Assembly (NCBI GenBank): GCA_023262855.1
Contig: JALQYQ010000045.1
Location: forward strand, 53,450 to 117,449
DNA: 64,000 bases
From: Crocinitomicaceae bacterium
GTDB lineage: Bacteria; Bacteroidota; Bacteroidia; Flavobacteriales_D; Crocinitomicaceae
Direction of reading: 5' to 3'
Positions 10,006-18,409 of this stretch are shown piece by piece (within the stretch, counting starts at the first letter, position 1; the number at the start of each line of letters is the position of its first letter). A program made the position numbers and the translations under genes. The notes beneath the pieces are model-generated. The model searched no databases, was not told where the DNA came from, and worked only from the letters and a program-made list of their open reading frames with translations.

Positions 10006-12468
10006 ATGAAAAAACTACTATTCTTTATTATTGCCTTATTGACTTTCAATGGTTTTAGTCAAACAGGAAAATTAGTGGGTAAAGTTCGTGATGACAAAGG
10101 CGAAGCAATTATCGGTGCGGCAATCATTTACAAAAAAGATGTGACAATTGGAGCAATGAGTGATGAGCAAGGGAATTATATTTTGGAAATCCCTGCTGGA
10201 AAGAATCGATTGATTTGTCGTTATACGAACATGATTACCGATACTTTTGAGATCGTCATATTTGAAAATCAAACGGTGTCACATGATATTGTACTCAAAC
10301 AATATGTCAAAGAATTAATTGCGGTTGATGTAAAAGTTGGGAAATTTGATAAGGCGATTGAAGATCAGACGGTTTCAATGGAAATTATCAAACCTGCAAT
10401 CATTGAAAATAAAAATACGAGAAGTATTGAAACTGCTTTGGATCAAACGCCTGGCTTGAATATTCTGGATGGTGAACCACAGATTCGTGGAGGTAGCGGT
10501 TTTACATTCGGAGTTGGTTCGAAGGTTGCTGTTATTGTTGATGATATGCCAATGCTTTCGGGTGATGCAGGTCGACCAGAATGGGGATTTATTCCTGTAG
10601 AAAATATACATCAGATTGAAGTAATCAAAGGTGCAGCCTCTGTTCTTTCTGGAAGTTCAGCTTTATCTGGTTCAATTCATATTCGAACAGCTTTTCCAAA
10701 AAGTATTCCTTTGACTAAAGTAAATGTGTATTCAGGAATGTATTCTTCCCCGTCTGATGCAAGCATGAAATGGTGGGATTCGTATCCTGGTATTCATGGA
10801 GTTAATTTTCTTCATTCTCGTATCATTAAACAATTGGATTTAGTAGTGGGGGGAAATTTCAATTATGATCATGGTTATATCGGGCCGCCGCGAACAGATT
10901 CAATTGTCGCAACTTTGTTTCCCGATACAATAACCAATTTTACTGAAAAGGATTTGGTTTCAATGCGTGGACGTTTAAATTTTAATTTACGTTACCGTTC
11001 GAAAAAAATACGTGGATTGAACTATGGAGTGAATGGTAATTTCATGAAAGCGCATTCCACAATGCCCTTGGCATGGTTAAATGATTCGACAGGCTTGTAC
11101 CGAGCATATCCCGGAGCTATTTTTATCAATGATCAGTTTATTTTTAACTTGGATCCTTTCGTTAATTTTTACACTGCAACTGACGGTAAACATAGTTTGA
11201 GAGGACGAGTTCTGCACACTGATAACAACATGACCGCTAATCAGTCCAATAAATCAACTACTCTTTATGGTGATTACATGTTTCAAAAAAGTTTCCCTCA
11301 ATTGAAAAATTTGGACTTTATTGGTGGAATAACAGGAACATTTACGGATTCTTATTCCAACATTTACGTGGGATCTGGTTCACCGAATAATCAAATGATG
11401 AACATTTCTGCCTACACACAATTAGAAAATAAAATCAATAAAACATTGAATTTATCTGTTGGTGGACGTTTAGAGTATTTTCAGTTAAATGATACAATTA
11501 CTGCATTAAAACCAATATTTCGTGCAGGAACGAGTATAAAAATTTACCAAGAAACCTATTTGCGAGCATCGTATGGTCAAGGTTATCGCTTTCCAACAAT
11601 TACTGAACGCTTTATAAAAACAGGAGTTGGAAATTTTGGTGTTTTCCCAAATCCGAATTTAAAACCTGAAAGTAGCTGGAACGCAGAAGTGGGAATAAAG
11701 CAAGGGTTAAAATTTGGTAAATTATATGGTTATTTGGATGTAGCTGGTTTCTGGCAAGAATATCAAAACACCATTGAATACATGTTTGGAATTTGGCACG
11801 AATTAACTTCTGTTCAAGCAATGGCTTCAAGTGCCGGATTTATGTTTCTGAATACGGGTGAATCTCGTGTTGTTGGACTCGATGCATCTTTTACTGGAAT
11901 GGCGAAATTGGGTAAAAAGGCCGAATTGACATTTATGGCTGGTTACAATTACATTGTTCCAAAAACCTTAACTCCTGATTATGTCTATGCTGTCGATTCT
12001 TTGAATAGAGTGTTCTCTTACAACACAACCTCATTGGATTCAACGAAAGGAATTTTAAAATATCGATTCTTACACAATGTAAAGATTGATGCAGAGGTTG
12101 TTTTGCATAAAAAAGTGGGAATTGGCTTTTCAGCGAAATACTTCAGTAAGATTATCAACATGGATGCGATTATCAAAGATTTTGAGCAGTTAACCAACGA
12201 CGTAGATGTATTGCAAGATTTGCGCTACATGGATTATTACAATAGCCATCGTTTTGGAAATTGGATTTTCGATGCACGCATTTCCTACAATTTAACTGAA
12301 AAGCATAAACTGGCAATTATTGGCTCAAATATCATGAACCGCAGTTATTCATTACGTCCGTTGAAAATTGAACCGCCAAGAACAATTATGGTTCAATACA
12401 CGCTTAAATTGGAAGGGAAGAAAAAGGAAATAAAAAATTCAGATGTACTTTTGAACGGAAAATCGTAA
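10006..12468 (+). CDS. TonB-dependent receptor with N-terminal carboxypeptidase-regulatory-like domain
   Basis: Signal peptide; GKVRDDKGEAIIGAAIIYKK; plug domain TPGLNILDGEPQIRGGSGFTFGVGSKVAVIVDDMPMLSGDAG; barrel strands. Confidence 0.93.
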   Translation: MKKLLFFIIALLTFNGFSQTGKLVGKVRDDKGEAIIGAAIIYKKDVTIGAMSDEQGNYILEIPAGKNRLICRYTNMITDTFEIVIFENQTVSHDIVLKQYVKELIAVDVKVGKFDKAIEDQTVSMEIIKPAIIENKNTRSIETALDQTPGLNILDGEPQIRGGSGFTFGVGSKVAVIVDDMPMLSGDAGRPEWGFIPVENIHQIEVIKGAASVLSGSSALSGSIHIRTAFPKSIPLTKVNVYSGMYSSPSDASMKWWDSYPGIHGVNFLHSRIIKQLDLVVGGNFNYDHGYIGPPRTDSIVATLFPDTITNFTEKDLVSMRGRLNFNLRYRSKKIRGLNYGVNGNFMKAHSTMPLAWLNDSTGLYRAYPGAIFINDQFIFNLDPFVNFYTATDGKHSLRGRVLHTDNNMTANQSNKSTTLYGDYMFQKSFPQLKNLDFIGGITGTFTDSYSNIYVGSGSPNNQMMNISAYTQLENKINKTLNLSVGGRLEYFQLNDTITALKPIFRAGTSIKIYQETYLRASYGQGYRFPTITERFIKTGVGNFGVFPNPNLKPESSWNAEVGIKQGLKFGKLYGYLDVAGFWQEYQNTIEYMFGIWHELTSVQAMASSAGFMFLNTGESRVVGLDASFTGMAKLGKKAELTFMAGYNYIVPKTLTPDYVYAVDSLNRVFSYNTTSLDSTKGILKYRFLHNVKIDAEVVLHKKVGIGFSAKYFSKIINMDAIIKDFEQLTNDVDVLQDLRYMDYYNSHRFGNWIFDARISYNLTEKHKLAIIGSNIMNRSYSLRPLKIEPPRTIMVQYTLKLEGKKKEIKNSDVLLNGKS

Positions 12469-12520
12469 TTCAGCGAATGTTCTAATTTCTAACTTCTGTC
12501 TATATGTTCTAAATTTAAAC

Positions 12521-12528
12521 TATCTTTG
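12521..12528 (+). promoter_or_regulatory. -7 box TATCTTTG upstream of the cobalamin riboswitch
   Basis: TAnnTTTG match about 12 nt before the riboswitch start. Confidence 0.5.
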
Positions 12529-12539
12529 TTCAGATTTTT

Positions 12540-12690
12540 GGTTCCACTTTGGTGGATTAATAAGGAATCCGGTGTAAATCCGGAACTGTGTCTGCAGCTG
12601 TAATCACTGTAAGATCGCTTTCAAAATGTCACTGTCAGCCGCGGCTGATGGGAAGACGAAAGCGAGTTGGTGAAAGTCAGAATACTTGCC
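12540..12690 (+). ncRNA. Cobalamin (AdoCbl-type) riboswitch
   Basis: Conserved segments in order: ggttccactttggtgg, aataaggaatccggtgtaaatccggaactgt, cactgt, gccgcggctgatgggaagacg, and B12 box agtcagaatacttgcc. Confidence 0.93.
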
Positions 12691-12808
12691 TCAAATCTTT
12701 AAAGAAGACTTCAGATTAAAGTCCGATTTAGTGTTCGCCATTCTAGATAGCGCGAGTATTATCTCTTTTAACTGATTTCTTCAACGTTTAATTTAAATTT
12801 TTAAAACG

Positions 12809-13765
12809 ATGAAGAAAATTTACATGATGGCAGCTGCAGCCATGCTTTGCAGTAATTTATTCGCACAAATTGACAGCGTTGATTTTGAATCCTTTTCGCT
12901 AAATCCACAATCGTATGACAATGGTTCAGCAGGAAATGGAAATTTTATGTTTTCCTCAATTAGTTTCTCAAATTATTATGATGCTGCTTGGGGTTCATGG
13001 AATGGATTTTCGATTTCGAATGTAGTTGACAATACAACTTCAGGATTTGGTAATCAATATGCTTCTTACACTGGAGGAGGAAAGAATTCAAGTAACTATG
13101 CAATTTTTTACCCATCTGGAACAATTGAAGCGATGGGCAATGCTTTAATTGATTCTTTTTATATCACAAACACAACATTTGCCGGAATATCTATGCGCGA
13201 TGGTGATGCCTTTTCGAAACAATTTGGCTCTGTAAACGGTGCAAATGGAATTCCAGATGGAACAAATGGTGAAGATTTTTTTAGGGTTTGGGTAATTGCT
13301 CAGAATTATTTTAGTCAAACGTATGATTCAACATTAATTTATTTGGCAGATTACAGAAATGCGGATAATTCGCAAGATTACATTCTGCAAGATTGGATTA
13401 AAGTCGATGTTTCTTCAATGTATGCGCGAACAATTTCATTTAGATTTGAATCTTCGGATATGGGCGCTTGGGGCATTAACACACCAACTTATTTCGCATT
13501 GGACAATTTGTATTATAGTTTATGGGAAGGCGTAAACGAAATATCCGAACTTCAAATATCAAGCTATCCGAATCCATTTATTGATCAGTTGATTGTTCAA
13601 GGAGAAAATGGCATGTTAGAATTGCGTGATGTAAATGGAAAATTACTTCATTCAGAAGAATTAACTGTATCAACAATAATTGAAACTGCTTCACTTCCTG
13701 TTGGAATTTACTTCTTACAATTAACGAATGATCGAGGCACAGTGCTTCACAAAGTGATCAAATAA
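12809..13765 (+). CDS. DUF4465-like secreted protein with T9SS sorting domain
   Basis: Signal peptide; VDFESFSL...GFSISNVVDNTTSGFGNQYASYTGGG...YFALDNL; C-terminal SSYPNPFIDQLIVQGENGMLELRDVNGKLL...LPVGIYFLQLTN. First gene after the riboswitch. Confidence 0.82.
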   Translation: MKKIYMMAAAAMLCSNLFAQIDSVDFESFSLNPQSYDNGSAGNGNFMFSSISFSNYYDAAWGSWNGFSISNVVDNTTSGFGNQYASYTGGGKNSSNYAIFYPSGTIEAMGNALIDSFYITNTTFAGISMRDGDAFSKQFGSVNGANGIPDGTNGEDFFRVWVIAQNYFSQTYDSTLIYLADYRNADNSQDYILQDWIKVDVSSMYARTISFRFESSDMGAWGINTPTYFALDNLYYSLWEGVNEISELQISSYPNPFIDQLIVQGENGMLELRDVNGKLLHSEELTVSTIIETASLPVGIYFLQLTNDRGTVLHKVIK

Positions 13766-13782
13766 GTTTGTATCGGTTTACG

Positions 13783-15738
13783 ATGAAATTGGTCCTTGTA
13801 CTTTTTGCTTTATTGCTCAGTTTTCTGTCGTTAGCGCAGTTAACTGAGCGTGAGCTTCAGGAGGTTCGAGTGCGTGATTCATTGAGAAATAATGCTGAGA
13901 AAGTTCAAACTTTGCGACGTTCTACCTTGGTTGAAATGCAAGGAGAAGATGTTGGACAAGTGTTGCAAAAATTTGCTGGAGTGGCGATTCGGTCATATGG
14001 AGGTTTAGGAGGCTTGAAAACAATTTCAGTGCGCAGTCTCGGAAGTAACCATAGTTCAATTGTTATCGATGGATTTACGCTGGTGAACAATCAAACAGGT
14101 CAAATCAATCTCGGTCAACTACAAACTGAATCGTTAGAAAGTCTTCAGTTGATTACAGGAGCTCAAAAGAACTATTTGGTTCCAACTTCTGCTCAAGTTG
14201 CAGGAAGTAGTTTGTTGATGGAAACGTTTGAAGGAAGCTTTTCTACTGATAAACATCACGTTCGATTTAGTTCGAAAATGGGATCGTTCGGACAATATGA
14301 TAATTATTTGAGTTACAAATATGGCAGAAATCGCATGTTCGTGAGTGTTTTTGGAAAGTACAGAATTGCGAATGGCGATTATCCGTTTGAAATTCGAAAT
14401 GGTTCAATGGTATATACTGGAATTCGAACCAATAATTTTTACCAAGATTTGATGGCTGGCGCAAATGTAGGATTCAAATCAAAAAAAGGAAGTGTTTTCA
14501 ATTTTGCCTATCGGAAAGATTTTGTGGATCAAGAATTACCAGGAGCGGTTATTTTATATGCTCAAAATCAATTTCAGACATTGAAAACAGAAAATGATCG
14601 CTTGCAAGGTTCTTATTTAAAACATTTCAGTCGTTGGAGCATTCGTGCTTTTTCTTCCTTTTCTCAATTAAAAATGAATTACCTTGATTCAAGTTATTTG
14701 AACGAAGCAGGATTTTTGCAAAGCAATTATGTGAATTCAATTGGTCAACTTGGCGTAAACTCACGATTTCGATTGAAAGAACGCTTGTATTTGTTCGCAG
14801 GTTTGGAGCAACAATTTTCAATGTTGGTATCAACTGTAAGTGGCATCGATCATGCAAAAAGAGCACATACTTTTGGAGTGATGGGCTTTAGTTATTATTC
14901 TAATAATTTTACAATCACAAGCCAACTTTCAGGTCAATCAATTCGAGATATCAATGCTAACATAAGTCGTTCGCCCATCAATAAATTGAATCCTTTCGTT
15001 CAGTTAGAATCGAAAGAACTTGGGAAAAAATCTAAATTTCAATTCACTTTCTTTTATCGCAATTCCTTTCGAATGCCTTCATTTTCCGAATTGTATTACA
15101 ACTCAATTGGAAATGACGATTTAAAACCAGAAAGAGCAAATCAGTTTTCATTTGGAAAAACACTATCTATACGAAACGCAAAATCACAATTTGTGAATCG
15201 AACGAATGTTTATTACAATCAAGTTCAAGACAAAATCGTGGCGATTCCCACAAAAAATCTATTCGTGTGGTCGATGCAAAACGTTGGAATTGTGCGTATT
15301 ATTGGAGTTGAAGAAAGTGCGGAATGGTGTTACACGTTTTCTCCGAAATGGTCCACTTGTTTGGTCATGAATTACACCTTTCAACAAGCAAGTGATTTTA
15401 CTTCTTCTAATTCTCCAACGTTTAAGCATCAGATTGCATATGTTCCCAAACATTCAGGAAATTTCGATTTAACCATAAAACGGAAAAACACAGGGCTGCG
15501 AATTTCAAATTTTGCCAGTTCCTTGCGTTATTCACTGAATGAAAATATCCCTGCAAATGTCGTGGATGCATATTGGTTGTTGGATGGTGCCGTATTCTCT
15601 AAACTTCCAATCCGGCAACATGATGTACGATTGCAATTCACAGTAAAAAATTGTTTAAATTCTTCCTATGCTGTCGTTCGTTCATATGTAATGCCCGGAA
15701 GATCATTTTTAATCTCATTGAATTATGCGTTTAAGTAG
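13783..15738 (+). CDS. TonB-dependent receptor, probable cobalamin transporter (BtuB-like)
   Basis: Plug domain QKFAGVAIRSYGGLGGLKTISVRSLGSNHSSIVIDGFTLVNNQTGQINLGQ; under the cobalamin riboswitch. ATG at 13783 preferred over TTG at 13768. Confidence 0.87.
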   Translation: MKLVLVLFALLLSFLSLAQLTERELQEVRVRDSLRNNAEKVQTLRRSTLVEMQGEDVGQVLQKFAGVAIRSYGGLGGLKTISVRSLGSNHSSIVIDGFTLVNNQTGQINLGQLQTESLESLQLITGAQKNYLVPTSAQVAGSSLLMETFEGSFSTDKHHVRFSSKMGSFGQYDNYLSYKYGRNRMFVSVFGKYRIANGDYPFEIRNGSMVYTGIRTNNFYQDLMAGANVGFKSKKGSVFNFAYRKDFVDQELPGAVILYAQNQFQTLKTENDRLQGSYLKHFSRWSIRAFSSFSQLKMNYLDSSYLNEAGFLQSNYVNSIGQLGVNSRFRLKERLYLFAGLEQQFSMLVSTVSGIDHAKRAHTFGVMGFSYYSNNFTITSQLSGQSIRDINANISRSPINKLNPFVQLESKELGKKSKFQFTFFYRNSFRMPSFSELYYNSIGNDDLKPERANQFSFGKTLSIRNAKSQFVNRTNVYYNQVQDKIVAIPTKNLFVWSMQNVGIVRIIGVEESAEWCYTFSPKWSTCLVMNYTFQQASDFTSSNSPTFKHQIAYVPKHSGNFDLTIKRKNTGLRISNFASSLRYSLNENIPANVVDAYWLLDGAVFSKLPIRQHDVRLQFTVKNCLNSSYAVVRSYVMPGRSFLISLNYAFK

Positions 15739-16777
15739 TATAATTTTTCTAGCCCTAATCTTGATAAGTTGTCATAAAGATGATGATCCACCTGAAGTAA
15801 AAAACACGTTAAGTAACGGGATTTTTGTCTTGTGTGAAGGATTGTTTCAGCAAAACAATTCTTCCTTGTCATGGATTGATCTAAATTCAGGTTCAATTGA
15901 TACCGATTTCTTTTCTACACAAAATGGCCGTTTTTTGGGAGATACTGGAAACGACATGAAAAAATATGGTTCAAAAATTTACATCATTGTCAATAATTCC
16001 AATACGATTGAAGTCATCCAATCCAAGGACGGAAAAAGCGTTAAGCAAATTCCTATGAACAATGGAAATTCAGGTAAACAACCGCGTTCTATTGCGTTTT
16101 ATAACGGAAAAGCTTTTGTGACATGCTATGATGGTTTTGTCGATGTGATAGATACCGCAAGTTTAACGGTTACTCAGCGTATTCCAGTTGGTGCAAATCC
16201 TGAGGGAATTGCAGTCTCGAATGGAAAGTTGTTCGTTTCAAATTCTGGTGGTTTAAATTATCCAGCAGTGGATTCTACAGTGTCTATAATTGATTTAACA
16301 TCCTATCAAGAGTTAGATCGTGTTGTGGTTGGAAAAAATCCAGGAGCGATTCAAGTTGATTCAGAAGGAGATGTTTATGTTATTGCACGTGGTAATTATG
16401 GTACAATTCCTTCACGAATGGTTCGAATAAATGCGCTTAACCTTTCAGTGGAACAAACATTCTCATTTGACGCTTCTGGAATGGCATTGATGAATAATTA
16501 TTTCTTGATTAGCTATTACAATTATTCAACGCAAACAAGTGAAATACGACTGTTTAATTGCCTTACAGAAAGCATTGAAAACAACTCGTTTATATCAACA
16601 ACTTATTTTACGACTTTGTATGGTATTCAATACGATGCAAGTACGGATAAAATCTATTGCCTTGATGCGATGAATTACACAAACACCGGCTATGTGAGAC
16701 AGTTCTCAAGCACTGGAGTTTTTGAGAAAAATTATCATGTGGGCTTAAATCCAAGTAAACTAATTGTTTATGAATAA
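15725..16777 (+). CDS. YncE/DUF5074-like beta-propeller lipoprotein (BtuG-like candidate)
   Basis: Lipobox ILISCHKDDD; repeated blades (IYIIVNNSNTIEVIQSKDGKSVKQIP; FVTCYDGFVDVIDTASLTVTQRIPVGANPEGIAVSNGKLFVSNSGG); overlaps the receptor gene by 14 nt. Confidence 0.82.
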   Translation: MRLSSIIFLALILISCHKDDDPPEVKNTLSNGIFVLCEGLFQQNNSSLSWIDLNSGSIDTDFFSTQNGRFLGDTGNDMKKYGSKIYIIVNNSNTIEVIQSKDGKSVKQIPMNNGNSGKQPRSIAFYNGKAFVTCYDGFVDVIDTASLTVTQRIPVGANPEGIAVSNGKLFVSNSGGLNYPAVDSTVSIIDLTSYQELDRVVVGKNPGAIQVDSEGDVYVIARGNYGTIPSRMVRINALNLSVEQTFSFDASGMALMNNYFLISYYNYSTQTSEIRLFNCLTESIENNSFISTTYFTTLYGIQYDASTDKIYCLDAMNYTNTGYVRQFSSTGVFEKNYHVGLNPSKLIVYE

Positions 16778-17750
16778 GTTACTGTTGTTGTTTGTTTTAA
16801 TTTGTCCACTCATAAATTGGGCGCAAAGTTATGCTCCAGCTCCAGGTATTTCGGGTTCAACAGCCATCTATAAGGATTCTTCGTGCTTTGTTGCTTGGGC
16901 TTCAGGTATTGAAATAACACGTGGTTCATTGGATATTTCGACGCCGACATTAGGTGTTGCAAGCTTTGGAGACGCTTTTAATGCACTTGGTGTAGCTGAA
17001 GGAGATGGAACAAGTGTTGTTTCACTCGGTGATAGTGGCATAGCGATAATTACATTTTCTTCACCGATTACCAATGGTTTGGGTGCTGATTTTGCCATTT
17101 TTGAAAATGGATTTGCGGATGATTACATGGAGTTTGCGCATGTTGAAGTAAGTTCAGATGGTGTTAATTTTGTACGTTTCCCGTCTCACAGTGAATCGCC
17201 TGTAATTGTTCAACTTGATAATTTTATGTTCGGCGATTGTCGAATGGTAAATAATTTGGCTGGTAAATACAGACAGGGTTATGGAACACCTTTCGATTTA
17301 GAAGAATTGTTTGGAAATCCATTGTTGGATGTGAATTCGATAACACATGTAAAATTGACTGACGTAATTGGCAGCATTTCATCAGGAATTGGAACAACGG
17401 ATGCACATGGAAATTTAATTAATGATCCTTTTCCAACGCCATTTGAATCATGTGGTTTTGACTTGGATGCTATTGGTGTAATTCATCAGCTTGCACTTAG
17501 TTTTGATGAGAATGAAATTTCATATTCAATTTATCCAAATCCAACAATGGATGAAGTGTATATTAAAGGATTTTTTGACGGAGAAGTTCGGTTTTATGCA
17601 TTAAATGGAGCCTTGATTCATGCTGAAAAAGTCAATGGATCCAACTTGAGTTTTGACGTACACAAATTCGGGTTAAATTCATTAATTATTGAAATTGCCA
17701 CTGCTACTTCAGTTCAACACCATCGAATTCAAGTATTGAATATTGATTAG
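16770..17750 (+). CDS. Secreted surface protein with T9SS sorting domain, last gene of the cobalamin operon
   Basis: Signal peptide; LGADFAIFENGFADDYMEFAHVEVSSDGVNFVRFPS; YSIYPNPTMDEVYIKG C-terminal domain; ATG at 16770 overlaps the previous stop. Confidence 0.78.
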   Translation: MNKLLLLFVLICPLINWAQSYAPAPGISGSTAIYKDSSCFVAWASGIEITRGSLDISTPTLGVASFGDAFNALGVAEGDGTSVVSLGDSGIAIITFSSPITNGLGADFAIFENGFADDYMEFAHVEVSSDGVNFVRFPSHSESPVIVQLDNFMFGDCRMVNNLAGKYRQGYGTPFDLEELFGNPLLDVNSITHVKLTDVIGSISSGIGTTDAHGNLINDPFPTPFESCGFDLDAIGVIHQLALSFDENEISYSIYPNPTMDEVYIKGFFDGEVRFYALNGALIHAEKVNGSNLSFDVHKFGLNSLIIEIATATSVQHHRIQVLNID

Positions 17751-17779
17751 AATTAAAAGGAATTTGAGAATATTGTGCT

Positions 17780-17787
17780 TACCTTTA
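17780..17787 (+). promoter_or_regulatory. Near-consensus -7 box TACCTTTA upstream of the methyltransferase
   Basis: 4 nt before the ATG at 17792; last base deviates from TAnnTTTG. Confidence 0.35.
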
Positions 17788-17791
17788 GGTT

Positions 17792-18373
17792 ATGAACACA
17801 TTTTTATCTGCCGATTATTGGTCTGAACGCTATCAAAACAATCAAGCTGGTTGGGATTTGGGACAAATTTCACCACCAATTAAAGCGTATATTGATCAGT
17901 TAGAAGATAAAAACTTACGTATTTTAATCCCAGGTTGTGGAAGCGGATACGAAGGCTCATACCTTTGGGAAAAAGGTTTCACAAATGTGCATTTACTTGA
18001 TTTTTCATCTGAACCAATAGCTAAGTTTAAAAGTGAAAATAGTAGTTTTCCTTTAGATCAACTTCACTATGGCGACTTTTTTGAACACAATGGCGAGTAT
18101 GACCTTATAATAGAACAAACGCTGTTTTGTGCAATTGATCCATCATTGCGAGCTAACTATGCAACTAAATCTGCTCAATTATTGAAAAAAGGAGGGAAGT
18201 TGGTAGGTTTGCTTTTCGATCGAAATTTTGAATCAGGTCCACCATTTGGTGGTTCAGAAGAAGAATATAAAAAGTATTTTGAATTACATTTTTTACAGCT
18301 TCAATTTGAACCTTGCTACAATTCGATTCCTCCCAGACAAGGTTCAGAATTGTTCATTAAATTCAGAAAGTAA
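17792..18373 (+). CDS. SAM-dependent methyltransferase (thiopurine S-methyltransferase-like family)
   Basis: YWSERYQNNQAGWDLGQISPPIKAYIDQL; LIPGCGSGYEGSYL; IIEQTLFCAIDPSLR. Confidence 0.88.
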   Translation: MNTFLSADYWSERYQNNQAGWDLGQISPPIKAYIDQLEDKNLRILIPGCGSGYEGSYLWEKGFTNVHLLDFSSEPIAKFKSENSSFPLDQLHYGDFFEHNGEYDLIIEQTLFCAIDPSLRANYATKSAQLLKKGGKLVGLLFDRNFESGPPFGGSEEEYKKYFELHFLQLQFEPCYNSIPPRQGSELFIKFRK

Positions 18374-18396
18374 AGATTTAGCAAACAGAATCTAAC

Positions 18397-18404
18397 TAAC
18401 TTTG
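18397..18404 (+). promoter_or_regulatory. -7 box TAACTTTG upstream of the 18410 gene
   Basis: Exact TAnnTTTG match 5 nt before the ATG at 18410. Confidence 0.55.
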
Positions 18405-18409
18405 TGGGA

